Below, in pieces: positions 1-7,370 of a stretch of 37,820 bases of DNA. Made by a program: the position numbers and the translations under genes. How positions within the stretch are numbered: the stretch's first letter is position 1; each line of letters opens with the position of its first letter. Origin of the DNA: an uncultured Pseudomonadota bacterium (lineage in GTDB: Bacteria; Pseudomonadota; Gammaproteobacteria; Burkholderiales; Eutrophovitaceae); assembly GCA_937983055.1 (NCBI GenBank), contig CALJLA010000199.1, positions 1 through 37,820 of the forward strand, read 5' to 3'. Below the pieces are notes generated by a model. It saw only the letters and a list, made by a program, of their open reading frames with translations. It ran no database searches and was not told the origin of the DNA.

Positions 1-740
1 TCGTGGTGTCGGGCACCAACGTGCTGTCGACGCTGGCCAAGCAGACCTCGCTGTATGGCGTGGGCTTCGCCTTCAAGAACTACGACCAGGTGTGGGCGGC
101 GGTGGACGGCGAGCTGGGCGACTACCTGCGAAGAGTCATCGCCGGCATCAACCTGCACGCCTTCGACAAGATGTGGGACATCGGCTTTCGTCAGATCACC
201 AGCAGCACGCGGCCGATCCTGACGCCGGAGGACCTGAAGGGCTTCAAGATCCGGGTGCCGGTCAGCCCGTTGTGGACCTCGCTGTTCCAGCACCTGGGCG
301 CTGCGCCCACGTCGATCAATTTCAGCGAGGTCTACTCGGCGCTGCAGACGCACATCGTGGACGGCCAGGAGAATCCGCTCTCGCTCATCCTGATCGCCAA
401 GCTCTACGAGGTGCAGAAATACATCTCGATCACCAACCATATGTGGGACGGCCAGTTCACCCTGGTCAACGGCCGCATGTGGAATGCGCTGCCGCCCGAC
501 CTGCAGGAAATCCTGGCGCGCAACTTCAATGAGGCGGCCCTGCGGCAGCGCGACGACATCGCCAATCTCAACCAGAGCGTTGAACAGCAGCTAAAGGACT
601 TCGGGCTCGAGTTCCACCAGACCGACCAGGCGGCGTTCCGCGCGGTGATCTCGGCCTCCGGCTACTACCGGCAGTGGAAGGAAACCTTCGGTCCCGAGGC
701 CTGGACGCTGCTGGAGAAGTTCGCCGGGCCGCTGGCCTGA
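1..740 (+). CDS. TRAP transporter substrate-binding protein, DctP family (5' truncated)
   Basis: The last 245 residues of a periplasmic solute receptor of a tripartite ATP-independent periplasmic (TRAP) transporter are visible; the N-terminus and signal peptide lie before the window. The reading frame is open to the left edge (codons in phase with base 3). The family is recognised from the LKGFKIRVPVSP segment, whose arginine normally salt-bridges the substrate carboxylate, followed by INFSEVYSALQTHIVDGQENPL, which is diagnostic for DctP receptors, and the late LVNGRMWNALPPDLQEIL helix region. Receptors of this family usually bind organic acids; the ligand cannot be read here. The QM permease genes are not in view and may lie upstream. 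The next gene starts 57 bp later on the same strand, so the receptor may belong to the same catabolic cluster. Confidence 0.93.
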   Translation, partial: VVSGTNVLSTLAKQTSLYGVGFAFKNYDQVWAAVDGELGDYLRRVIAGINLHAFDKMWDIGFRQITSSTRPILTPEDLKGFKIRVPVSPLWTSLFQHLGAAPTSINFSEVYSALQTHIVDGQENPLSLILIAKLYEVQKYISITNHMWDGQFTLVNGRMWNALPPDLQEILARNFNEAALRQRDDIANLNQSVEQQLKDFGLEFHQTDQAAFRAVISASGYYRQWKETFGPEAWTLLEKFAGPLA

Positions 741-797
741 GCGGCGTCGCAGACACGTCATTCGAGCCGCACGGATCCGGAATCCAGGGAGACTGCC

Positions 798-1682
798 ATG
801 ACCGATTTCCAGCACGACTACGCCGATCTCGGCGAGGCGAAGCTGCATTACGTGACCGCCGGGGCGGGCAATGCGGTGGTGCTGCTGCACGGCATTCCGC
901 AAACCTGGTACGCATGGCGGCATGTCATCCCGCTGCTCGCGAAACAGTTCTTCGTGGTGGCGCCCGATCTGCGCGGCCTGGGCGACAGCTCGCGGCCGGC
1001 GCGCGGCTACGACAAGAAGACGCTCGCCTCGGATATCTGGCGGCTGATGCGCGAAGAACTGCACACGGAGCATTTCTTCGTGGCAGGGCACGACTGGGGC
1101 GGGCCGGTGGCGTTCGCGCTCGCCGCGCAGCATCCGGAGGCGGTGCGTCGCCTCGCGATTCTGGATGTGGTGATTCCCGGCGCCGGTCCCGATTTCTCGC
1201 AGGGCGGGCGGCGCTGGCATCACGGCTTCTTCCAGGCGCCGGATCTGCCCGAGGCGCTGTGCGCCGGGCGCGAGGCGGCGCTGCTCGGCTGGTTCTTCGA
1301 CCACTACGGCGCGCTGCCGGGCTGCATTCCGCAGGCCGATCGCGACGAGTATCTGAGGACCTACGCGCGGCCGGGCGCCTTGCGCGCGATGCTCGAGTTC
1401 TATCGGGCGCTGCCGGCGGATGCGGAAGACAACCGGGCGCTGCTCGCACGCGGCAAGCTCAAGATGCCGGTGCTGGCACTGGGCGGCGACCGTAGCTACG
1501 GGCGGGGCCTGGAGCCGCTGGAGTCGATGAAGGCAGTCGCGGAGAACGTGCGCGGCGGCATGGTGCCGGGCTGCGGACACTGGCTGGCGGAAGAAGCGCC
1601 CGGGCGCATTGGCGACGAGCTGCTCAGGTTCTTCGCCGAGGACGAGGGCGCGCCGATGACCGAGCATCCGGTGCCGATCTGA
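798..1682 (+). CDS. Alpha/beta hydrolase, epoxide-hydrolase-like
   Basis: A 294-residue soluble alpha/beta-hydrolase with no signal peptide. The oxyanion motif HGIP is at residues 31-34. The nucleophile elbow GHDWGG places an aspartate (D99) where esterases have serine, the arrangement of epoxide hydrolases and haloalkane/haloacetate dehalogenases, which work through an aspartyl-ester intermediate. D231 (LGGDRS) and H261 (GCGHWLAEEAP) are the likely acid and base. The cap region between residues 125 and 210 has several tyrosines that could activate an epoxide, favouring epoxide hydrolase over dehalogenase, but the substrate is inferred only. The start is supported by GGGAG seven bases before the ATG. 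It sits between a TRAP receptor gene and an SDR gene on the same strand. Confidence 0.9.
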   Translation: MTDFQHDYADLGEAKLHYVTAGAGNAVVLLHGIPQTWYAWRHVIPLLAKQFFVVAPDLRGLGDSSRPARGYDKKTLASDIWRLMREELHTEHFFVAGHDWGGPVAFALAAQHPEAVRRLAILDVVIPGAGPDFSQGGRRWHHGFFQAPDLPEALCAGREAALLGWFFDHYGALPGCIPQADRDEYLRTYARPGALRAMLEFYRALPADAEDNRALLARGKLKMPVLALGGDRSYGRGLEPLESMKAVAENVRGGMVPGCGHWLAEEAPGRIGDELLRFFAEDEGAPMTEHPVPI

Positions 1683-1741
1683 ATCGCACGCGGCAGGATT
1701 TCGACAATCAATCGTTGGTAACGCTACAAGGAGATTCAGAA

Positions 1742-2524
1742 ATGCGGCTCAAGGGGCGCACGGCCGTGGTGACCGGCGCGGCACAGGGCATCGGCAAGGC
1801 GATCGCGCAGGCTTTCGTGGAAGAGGGCGCGCGGGTGCTGATTGCCGATATCAACGGCGAGCGTGCCGGGCAGACGGCCGCCGAGCTGGCGGCCGGCGGC
1901 GGCGCCGTCAAGGCAGTGAAGGTCGACGTGGCCGACCCCGCCGGGGGCGAGTCCATGGTGGCGCACTGCGTGCGCGAGTTCGGGCGCATCGACGTGCTCG
2001 TCAACAACGCCGGCATCGGCATCAACAAGCGCGCGCTCGACTTTCCGCTGGATGAGTGGGAACGGGTGATCCGCATCAACCTGACGGGTGCCTTCCTGTG
2101 TTCGCAGGCGGCGGGGCGCCGGATGGTCGAGCAGCGTTACGGCAAGATCATCAACATCTGCTCGCTGTCCGGGCAGCGGGGCGGCATCGGCCGCGCCGCC
2201 TACGGCGCGGCAAAGGCCGGCCTGGAACTGCTGACCAAGGTAATGGCGGTGGAGCTGGGCGAACTGGGCGTCAACGTGAACTCGATCGTGCCAGGTCCGA
2301 TCGCCACCGATGTCGGCCGCGCGATGCACGATCCGGCGACAGTGGAGGCGTATAACTTCCTGGTGCCGCAGCGGCGCTACGGCGAGCCGCGCGAGATCGC
2401 GCTGGCGGCCGTTTACCTGGCCTCGGGCGAGAGCGATTACGTCAACGGCCATTCGCTCAACGTCGATGGCGGTTTCGGGGCCGCGGGCCTGATGTATCCG
2501 CTGCCTTCGTCGAAGAAGTCGTGA
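1742..2524 (+). CDS. SDR family NAD(P)-dependent oxidoreductase
   Basis: A classical short-chain dehydrogenase/reductase of 260 residues. The cofactor loop TGAAQGIG is at 11-18, an aspartate at the end of beta-2 (ADING, about D36) suggests NAD(H) preference, NNAG is at 88-91, and the catalytic set is serine near 141-143 with Y154 and K158 (YGAAK). An in-frame ATG lies nine codons upstream, but AAGGAG at 1728-1733 sits correctly before the ATG at 1742, so this start is preferred. Such enzymes oxidise an alcohol to a ketone or the reverse. Between an epoxide-hydrolase-like enzyme and a beta-keto-acid cleavage enzyme, oxidation of a hydroxy acid to a keto acid is a reasonable but unproven role. 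Confidence 0.93.
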   Translation: MRLKGRTAVVTGAAQGIGKAIAQAFVEEGARVLIADINGERAGQTAAELAAGGGAVKAVKVDVADPAGGESMVAHCVREFGRIDVLVNNAGIGINKRALDFPLDEWERVIRINLTGAFLCSQAAGRRMVEQRYGKIINICSLSGQRGGIGRAAYGAAKAGLELLTKVMAVELGELGVNVNSIVPGPIATDVGRAMHDPATVEAYNFLVPQRRYGEPREIALAAVYLASGESDYVNGHSLNVDGGFGAAGLMYPLPSSKKS

Positions 2525-2582
2525 TGTCGGGCCGGCAACGCGACCGCACGCCGGATTCGGCCTTTTTCAGAGGGGAAAGCGT

Positions 2583-3608
2583 ATGAAATACCTCCGCAGG
2601 CAAATCGCACAGTACAGCGCCGGGCGCCGGCGCTTTCTCGGCGCGGCCGCCGCGCCGCTGGTGATGGCGGGGCTCGGGGCGGTACCGGGCGCCGGCCTGG
2701 CGGCGCAATCGAGGCCCGCTGTCGTGACGCCGGGCAAGACCTGGATCGAAGTCGCGCTCAACGGCCCCTGGTCGCGCGACCTGCAGCCGATGATCCCGAT
2801 CTCGGTCGAGCAGATCGTGCAGGACGGCATCGCCTGCGCGCGCGCAGGCGCCGCGATCATTCATGTGCATGCCTACGACGTGGCCACCGGCCGGCAGAAA
2901 GACGATGCCGACCTCTACGCGGCGATCATCGAAGGGATCCGGGCGAAGGAAGATGTTGTCGTCTATCCGACCTTGCCGTTCGCGGGCAGCGTCGATGCGC
3001 CGAAGATGATGACCGCGCAGGAGCGCTATGCGCACACCGAGACGCTTGCCAGGCGCGGCCTGCTGGAATGGTCGGTGGTCGATCCGGGCTCGACCAACAT
3101 CACGCGCCTGGAAGACATTCCGCGCGGCAAGGAAGGCTTCGTCTACGCCAATCCCGAGTCGCATATCCGGCGCGGCCTGGAACTGGCGACCCAGTACCGT
3201 TTCCATCCGGGCTACGCGCTGTACGAGCCGGCGTTCGTACGCCTCGGCGCGGCGCTGGAGCGCGCCTATCCGAAGGTGCCGCGGTGCATCTACCGATTCA
3301 TGTTCTCCGACGGCCTGAGCTTCGGCTTTCCGCCCAAGCGCTACGGCCTCGATGCGTTCCTGCAGCTGCTGGCGGATGAAGCGCCGGGCGCGCCCTGGAT
3401 GATCGCCGGGCTGGACGTGGACATCACGTCGCTGATCCCGTACGCGGTCGAGCGCGGCGGCCATGTGCGGGTGGGCCTGGAGGACACGCGCTTCGGCGCG
3501 CGAACGACCAACGTGAAGCTGGTCGAGGAAGCGGTCGCCCTGGTCCGCGCGGCGGGCAGCGAACCGGCCACCATGGCCGAGATCCGCCGCGCGCTCGGTC
3601 CGCGCTGA
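2583..3608 (+). CDS. BKACE family (DUF849) protein with Tat-like signal peptide
   Basis: A 341-residue member of the beta-keto acid cleavage enzyme family (3-keto-5-aminohexanoate cleavage enzyme, Kce). Family signs are the beta-1 segment IEVALNG (55-61), the zinc-binding pair HVH (H94, H96) in AAIIHVHAYD, the PTLPF strand, and the C-terminal HVRVGLEDTRF segment followed by TTNVKLVEEAV. Characterised members condense a beta-keto acid with acetyl-CoA in the cytosol. This one has an N-terminal extension with GRRRFLG at about 14-20 followed by a hydrophobic Ala/Gly/Leu stretch and an AxA-like site (GLAAQS), which reads as a twin-arginine export signal. The ATG is preceded by AGAGGGG, so the extension is probably translated. 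A periplasmic BKACE would lack acetyl-CoA, so the reaction is uncertain. Confidence 0.9.
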   Translation: MKYLRRQIAQYSAGRRRFLGAAAAPLVMAGLGAVPGAGLAAQSRPAVVTPGKTWIEVALNGPWSRDLQPMIPISVEQIVQDGIACARAGAAIIHVHAYDVATGRQKDDADLYAAIIEGIRAKEDVVVYPTLPFAGSVDAPKMMTAQERYAHTETLARRGLLEWSVVDPGSTNITRLEDIPRGKEGFVYANPESHIRRGLELATQYRFHPGYALYEPAFVRLGAALERAYPKVPRCIYRFMFSDGLSFGFPPKRYGLDAFLQLLADEAPGAPWMIAGLDVDITSLIPYAVERGGHVRVGLEDTRFGARTTNVKLVEEAVALVRAAGSEPATMAEIRRALGPR

Positions 3609-3630
3609 GGCCGCCCTGGAAGAAGAAACG

Positions 3631-3665
3631 ACAGAAACGAAACACTAAGGCACGAAGGCACGAAG
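3631..3665 (+). repeat. Octamer-repeat arm A (left terminal inverted repeat around an SDR gene)
   Basis: A purine-rich lead-in ACAGAAACGAAA is followed by three octamers, CACTAAGG, CACGAAGG and CACGAAG. It starts 22 bp after the BKACE stop codon. Its reverse complement, with one octamer fewer and one base change (26 of 27 identical), is at 4855-4881 on the other side of the minus-strand SDR gene. Confidence 0.85.
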
Positions 3666-3671
3666 CTTTTC

Positions 3672-3687
3672 GTTGGCCTTGGCCAAC
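3672..3687. repeat. Perfect short inverted repeat
   Basis: GTTGGCC and GGCCAAC are separated by TT and lie just inside repeat arm A. It can form a 7-bp hairpin in either transcript, but no T-run follows on either strand, so it is not called a terminator. Confidence 0.5.
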
Positions 3688-3729
3688 CGGGTTGAGTCAC
3701 GGCCGCAGGACGACAGCGCCGAACCACTC

Positions 3730-3747
3730 AAAACGCCGCGAAGCGGC
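3730..3747 (-). terminator. Possible terminator for the minus-strand SDR gene
   Basis: Read on the minus strand, GCCGC-TTC-GCGGC is followed by GTTTTG, about 125 bp beyond the SDR stop codon. The stem is only 5 bp and the T-run only four, so this is a weak call. Confidence 0.35.
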
Positions 3748-3873
3748 CTGTTTCGGCGCTTGCTCATGGTTGCGATGCCAACGTGAGCGGAAGCCAGGGG
3801 TGCGAGTTCATTCTTTCCAGACTCGTTCCACGCGCATCAGGAGGCGGGCGCCGCGCGGCCGGCGGCGCGTGTG

Positions 3874-4626
3874 CTACATCGCGGTGCCGCCGTCGACGTT
3901 GTAGACGTGCCCGGTGACGAAACCGGCGGCGTCCGAGGCGAGAAAGGCGATGACCGCCGCGATCTCGGGCGGCTCGGCCACGCGGCCGATGGGCGTCATC
4001 GCGATCACGCGGTCCAGCGTCGACGGGTCGAGCTTTTCGAGCTGGCGGCGGGCGAAGTCGGTCATCGTCAGGCTGGGCGACACCGCGTTGACCCGAATGC
4101 CCTTGCGGGCGAACTCGCGGGCCAGCGCCTTGGTCAGCGCGATGACCGCGCCTTTCGAGGTCGAATAGGCGGACGTGCCGAGCAGGCCGCCGCCGCGCTG
4201 CCCCGCGACCGAGCTGACGTTCACGATGCTGCCGCTCTTCTGGCGCAGCATGACCGGGATCACCGCCTGGCAGCACAGCCAGGCGCCGGTGGTGTTGATG
4301 CGCATCACCCGCTCGTATTCTTCCAGGCCGATCTCCAGGAAGGGCTTCGAGCTTTCGATGCCGGCGTTGTTGACGAGAATGTCGATGCGCCCCCAGCGGT
4401 CGACCACCGTCCCGGTCATGGCATCGACGCTGGCCTGGTCGGCGATGTCCACGGTTACCGGCATGACCTCCAGCTTTTCGCCGCGCAGGCGCTGCGCCAC
4501 CGATTCGGCCGCATCGGGGCGCAGGTCCGCCAGGGCGACCCGTATGCCGGCTTTTCCGAGGGTGTGAGCCGTAGCTTCCCCGATTCCGCCGGCCGCGCCG
4601 GTCACAATGGCGACTTTTTGTTCCAT
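3874..4626 (-). CDS. SDR family oxidoreductase inside an inverted-repeat-bounded segment
   Basis: A 250-residue classical short-chain dehydrogenase/reductase. TGAAGGIG is at 9-16, NNAG at 86-89, the catalytic serine lies in NVSSV (138-139), and Y154/K158 are in YSTSK. The preferred ATG is at 4624-4626; an in-frame TTG seven codons upstream is less likely. The ribosome-binding site is weak (GGGGCTGGG upstream). The gene points against its plus-strand neighbours, which otherwise form a BKACE to CitE-like run, and it is bounded on both sides by matching inverted octamer-repeat arms (3631-3665 and 4855-4881). This suggests it may have been inserted as a unit. The substrate is unknown. It shares the N..GQRGG.. 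active-site surroundings with the SDR at 1742, so the two could be distant paralogues. Confidence 0.92.
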   Translation of the reverse strand: MEQKVAIVTGAAGGIGEATAHTLGKAGIRVALADLRPDAAESVAQRLRGEKLEVMPVTVDIADQASVDAMTGTVVDRWGRIDILVNNAGIESSKPFLEIGLEEYERVMRINTTGAWLCCQAVIPVMLRQKSGSIVNVSSVAGQRGGGLLGTSAYSTSKGAVIALTKALAREFARKGIRVNAVSPSLTMTDFARRQLEKLDPSTLDRVIAMTPIGRVAEPPEIAAVIAFLASDAAGFVTGHVYNVDGGTAM

Positions 4627-4854
4627 GTTTGCCCAGCCCCGTTTCAATCTTTTACGGCGGCCATTCTGGCACGACTGCTCGAACCGCGGGGGCGGTCGTA
4701 CCCGCGGGCCCCGCTGGTAACATCCCGTCTTCCTGCGTGGCCTGGAAAGCTCGGGACGTGAAACACACGGCAGGCTGCTTTGCGGTGCCTCGCGCGCGTT
4801 GTTCCGATTCGGGTGCCATGACGTGCCCCGGTTCGGCCAGCTACCAGGGAACTA

Positions 4855-4881
4855 CTTCGTGCCTTCGTGTTTCGCTTCTGT
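4855..4881 (-). repeat. Octamer-repeat arm B (right terminal inverted repeat)
   Basis: On the minus strand it reads ACAGAAGCGAAA followed by CACGAAGG and CACGAAG. It is the inverted mate of arm A, with one octamer fewer, and ends 23 bp before the CitE-like start codon. Confidence 0.85.
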
Positions 4882-4904
4882 CCATTGAATTCCGGAAACC
4901 ATAG

Positions 4905-5783
4905 ATGACAACCCCAACCGAGCATGTCGTTCGCCCTCGCCGCAGCCTGCTGTTCGTTCCCGCCCTGCGGCCGGACCGGTACTGGAAGGCGCTCGATGCC
5001 GGCGCCGACATCGTCTGCGTCGACATGGAGGATGCGGTCGCCCGCCCGCGCAAGGACGAGGGCCGCGCGCTAGCGCTGCCGTTGTTCGAGCAGGCGAGCC
5101 ACCCGCGGGTGGAGCGCATGGCGCGCATCAATGCGCTGTCCACGCCGGAAGGGCTCAAGGATTTGACGGCGATCATCGAATCGAAGTCGCCGCCGCCTTC
5201 GATCATGATCCCGAAGATCCGCTCAGCGGAGGAAGTGCAACTGCTCGATTCGCTGCTTGCGACCGGCGCGGCCCGGGAGATCCGCTACTGCGTGATCATC
5301 GAAACCAACCAGGCGCTGGAACGGGCGGTGGAGATCGCACGCGCCAGCCCGCGCATCGATTCGATGATTCTCGGCGCGGTGGACATGTCCGCGGACCTGC
5401 GCTGCCGCAAGGCCTGGGAGCCGCTGCTTTATGCCCGCTCGCGGCTGGTGCATGCGGCGGCGAGCGCCGGCATCGACCTGCTGGATGTGCCGTATCTGAA
5501 CCTGGACGACCCCGAGGGGCTGCGCGAGGAGGCGATGCGCTGCGCGGCGCTCGGTTTTACCGGCAAGGCGTCGATTCATCCATCGCAGCTTTCGGCCATT
5601 CACGCCGCATTCACGCCGGATGCGGCGACCATCGAGAAGGCGCGCAGGGTGTGCGCCGCATTCGAGGCGGATCAGACCGGCCTGGTGGTGGTGGACGGCG
5701 AACTGATCGAGCTGCCGGTGGTGCGCTCGATGTACCGGGTGCTGGCGATCGCCGAGCGCATCGGCGCGAGAGCAAGACAGTGA
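4905..5783 (+). CDS. HpcH/HpaI aldolase / citrate lyase beta-like (CitE family) protein
   Basis: A 292-residue cytosolic TIM-barrel lyase of the CitE/malyl-CoA-lyase superfamily. Diagnostic segments are RRSLLFVPALRPDRYWKAL near the N-terminus, ADIVCVDMEDAV (acidic metal-site neighbourhood), RINALSTPEG (conserved Arg), MIPKIRSAEEV, the metal-ligand regions IIETNQAL and GAVDMSADL, and GFTGKASIHPSQL near residue 225. Family members cleave or form citryl-, malyl-, citramalyl- or methylmalyl-CoA-type esters; which one cannot be read from sequence. The start ATG follows a weak GGAAACC site. With a BKACE enzyme and SDRs nearby it fits a carbon-carbon bond cleavage route for a short branched or hydroxy acid, as inference. 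The SGNH lipoprotein gene follows after 13 bp, suggesting co-transcription. Confidence 0.92.
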   Translation: MTTPTEHVVRPRRSLLFVPALRPDRYWKALDAGADIVCVDMEDAVARPRKDEGRALALPLFEQASHPRVERMARINALSTPEGLKDLTAIIESKSPPPSIMIPKIRSAEEVQLLDSLLATGAAREIRYCVIIETNQALERAVEIARASPRIDSMILGAVDMSADLRCRKAWEPLLYARSRLVHAAASAGIDLLDVPYLNLDDPEGLREEAMRCAALGFTGKASIHPSQLSAIHAAFTPDAATIEKARRVCAAFEADQTGLVVVDGELIELPVVRSMYRVLAIAERIGARARQ

Positions 5784-5796
5784 CCGGGAGAAAGCA

Positions 5797-6450
5797 ATGA
5801 TCGGAATCAGGACATTCGCCGCCGGCGAGCCGCGGTGGCGGATTCGGCTGGCCACGGCCGCCCTGCTGCTGTCGGCGGCGTTGCTCTCGGCCTGCGGCGG
5901 CGACGTCCCGCGGCTTGCGCCGCTCGGTTCAAACGATGTGATCGTGGCCTTTGGCGACAGCCTGACCTACGGCACCGGGGCAAGCGCTGAGGAAAGCTAT
6001 CCCGCGGTGCTGTCTGATCTGTTGGGGCGGGAGGTCATCGGCCTGGGCGTGCCGGGCGAGCGCACCGACGGCGGGCTGCGGCGCCTGCCCGAGGTGCTGG
6101 ACGAATTCCGGCCGCGACTGCTGCTGCTGTGCCTCGGTGGCAACGACATGCTGCGCAAGGTGGATGCGCCGACCATCGAGGCGAACCTGCGGGAGATGGT
6201 GCAGATGGCGAAGTCGCAGGGGACCGACGTGGTGCTGATCTCGGTGCCGAAACCCGCGCTGTTCGGCGGCAATGCGGAGTTCTACAGGCGCATCGCCAAA
6301 GACTTCGGCCTGCCGCTGGAAGACGATGTGCTTCACGAAGTGTTGCGCGACAACGCGCTCAAGTCCGATCCGATCCATCCGAACGCGCGCGGCTATCGGC
6401 GCATCGCCGAAGAGATCGCCGCGCTGCTCAGGGAAACCGGCGCCTGGTAA
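5797..6450 (+). CDS. SGNH/GDSL hydrolase, lipoprotein (arylesterase / TesA-like)
   Basis: A 217-residue GDSL esterase of the type often called arylesterase or thioesterase I/lysophospholipase TesA. Block I is FGDSLTYGTG with catalytic S55, block III is LGGNDM (oxyanion Asn), and block V is DPIHPN with D191 and H194 completing the triad. The N-terminus carries a signal peptide ending in a lipobox L-S-A-C with C33 as the lipidated residue, followed by GG-D; a +2 glycine favours outer-membrane sorting. This differs from E. coli TesA, which is a soluble periplasmic protein. GGGAGAAAGC precedes the ATG. It follows the CitE-like gene by 13 bp. Confidence 0.92.
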   Translation: MIGIRTFAAGEPRWRIRLATAALLLSAALLSACGGDVPRLAPLGSNDVIVAFGDSLTYGTGASAEESYPAVLSDLLGREVIGLGVPGERTDGGLRRLPEVLDEFRPRLLLLCLGGNDMLRKVDAPTIEANLREMVQMAKSQGTDVVLISVPKPALFGGNAEFYRRIAKDFGLPLEDDVLHEVLRDNALKSDPIHPNARGYRRIAEEIAALLRETGAW

Positions 6451-6517
6451 CGCGCAGCGCGCGATTGCACGACTGGCGATCGTGCGTGTCATCGGCGCAA
6501 CTGCACTCGAATTTCAT

Positions 6518-6546
6518 TTGACGGGCAGGGTTCCTTGCACTAAGGA
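6518..6546 (+). promoter_or_regulatory. Candidate promoter of the outer-membrane protein gene
   Basis: TTGACG (5 of 6 to the sigma-70 -35 box) at 6518-6523 is followed after 17 bases by a poor -10 (TAAGGA), so only the -35 is convincing. It lies directly upstream of the folded leader and 88 bp or more before the coding start. Confidence 0.4.
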
Positions 6547-6554
6547 TGAAAGTA

Positions 6555-6598
6555 GAGAGACCGAAGGGATGTCGCCGGTTGGCGACGGGCGGTCTCTC
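6555..6598 (+). promoter_or_regulatory. Strongly structured 5' leader hairpin of the outer-membrane protein mRNA
   Basis: A 9-bp perfect outer stem (GAGAGACCG at 6555-6563 with CGGTCTCTC at 6590-6598) encloses an asymmetric internal loop and a 6-bp inner stem (GTCGCC/GGCGAC at 6571-6576 and 6581-6586, loop GGTT). No T-run follows, so it is not a terminator. It lies 36 bp before the start codon. Possible roles are mRNA stabilisation, protein or small-RNA binding; none is proven. Confidence 0.6.
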
Positions 6599-6633
6599 GA
6601 TAGACCTCCCCTAAGTGTGAAAGGAGCAACAAG

Positions 6634-7206
6634 ATGCGAAACTTCCTGTTCGGGCGAGTGACTTCATTAGCCGCATTGCTGATGGCGAGTCTGCTGTTGC
6701 CGGCATTGCCGGCGGCCGCGCAGAGCACGCCGTTTTACATCGGTGGCGGCGCCGGATTGTCGTCTATCGATCTGTGCGGCGATCCCGCGCTCGCCGGCGC
6801 AACCTCTTGCGACGATGAAGACACCGGCTTCAAAATTTTCGGTGGCTACAACTTCAACCAGAACTTCGGCGTGGAACTTGGCTGGGTCGATCTCGGCGAG
6901 ATTTCGGTGAGCGGGCCGGGCGGCACGGCGACCGCGGAGGCCGATGGCTTCCAGGCCGCCGCGGTCGGCATTCTGCCGATCAATCCGCAGTTCTCCATCT
7001 TCGGCAAGCTGGGTGTCTACATGTGGGACGCCGAAGTCAATGCGCCGGGCATCTCTGCCAGCGACGACGGCACCGACCTCATGTTCGGCGTGGGCGGCGC
7101 GTTTCACTTCACTCCGCAACTCAGCATCCGGGCGGAGTGGGAGCGTTTCGAGGTCGATGACGAAGACGCCGACCTGATCTCTGCCAGCATCGTGTTCAGG
7201 TTCTGA
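6634..7206 (+). CDS. Outer membrane beta-barrel protein (opacity/OmpA-barrel-like)
   Basis: A 190-residue secreted protein with a signal peptide (hydrophobic LAALLMASLLLPALPAAA, cleavage after AAA-Q near 30) and alternating aromatic/hydrophobic strands typical of 8-stranded barrels: YIGGGAGLSS, FKIFGGYNFNQNFGVELGWVDL, FGVGGAFHFTPQLSIRAEWERF. It ends in a terminal phenylalanine (IVFRF), the usual BAM recognition signal. An acidic, cysteine-containing loop (DLCGDPALAGATSCDDED) may carry a disulfide. The start is set by AAAGGAGC eight bases before the ATG. The gene is monocistronic: a candidate promoter and folded leader lie upstream and a strong terminator follows 21 bp after the stop. Function could be structural, adhesive or a small-molecule porin. 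Confidence 0.88.
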   Translation: MRNFLFGRVTSLAALLMASLLLPALPAAAQSTPFYIGGGAGLSSIDLCGDPALAGATSCDDEDTGFKIFGGYNFNQNFGVELGWVDLGEISVSGPGGTATAEADGFQAAAVGILPINPQFSIFGKLGVYMWDAEVNAPGISASDDGTDLMFGVGGAFHFTPQLSIRAEWERFEVDDEDADLISASIVFRF

Positions 7207-7227
7207 GCGTTCTTTCCGCTCGGTAGA

Positions 7228-7257
7228 TAAGCCGCCCTCCGGGCGGCTTATTTTTTT
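7228..7257 (+). terminator. Rho-independent terminator after the outer-membrane protein gene
   Basis: A 10-bp perfect stem (TAAGCCGCCC / GGGCGGCTTA) with a TCC loop is followed by seven T residues. This is a textbook intrinsic terminator. Confidence 0.95.
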
Positions 7258-7370
7258 GTATCCGGTGCCCCGGACAGCCACGACCTGGGCATGCGGTTGG
7301 CACAGGAAACTGTGCACGCTTGCAGGCGAATCCGAAGACATGCCCGGATCGTGGCACCCGACCGTCGAAT

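Noticed and set aside
4629..4904. 91-codon plus-strand open frame upstream of the CitE-like gene
   Set aside because: No ribosome site, unusual composition, and it includes repeat arm B.
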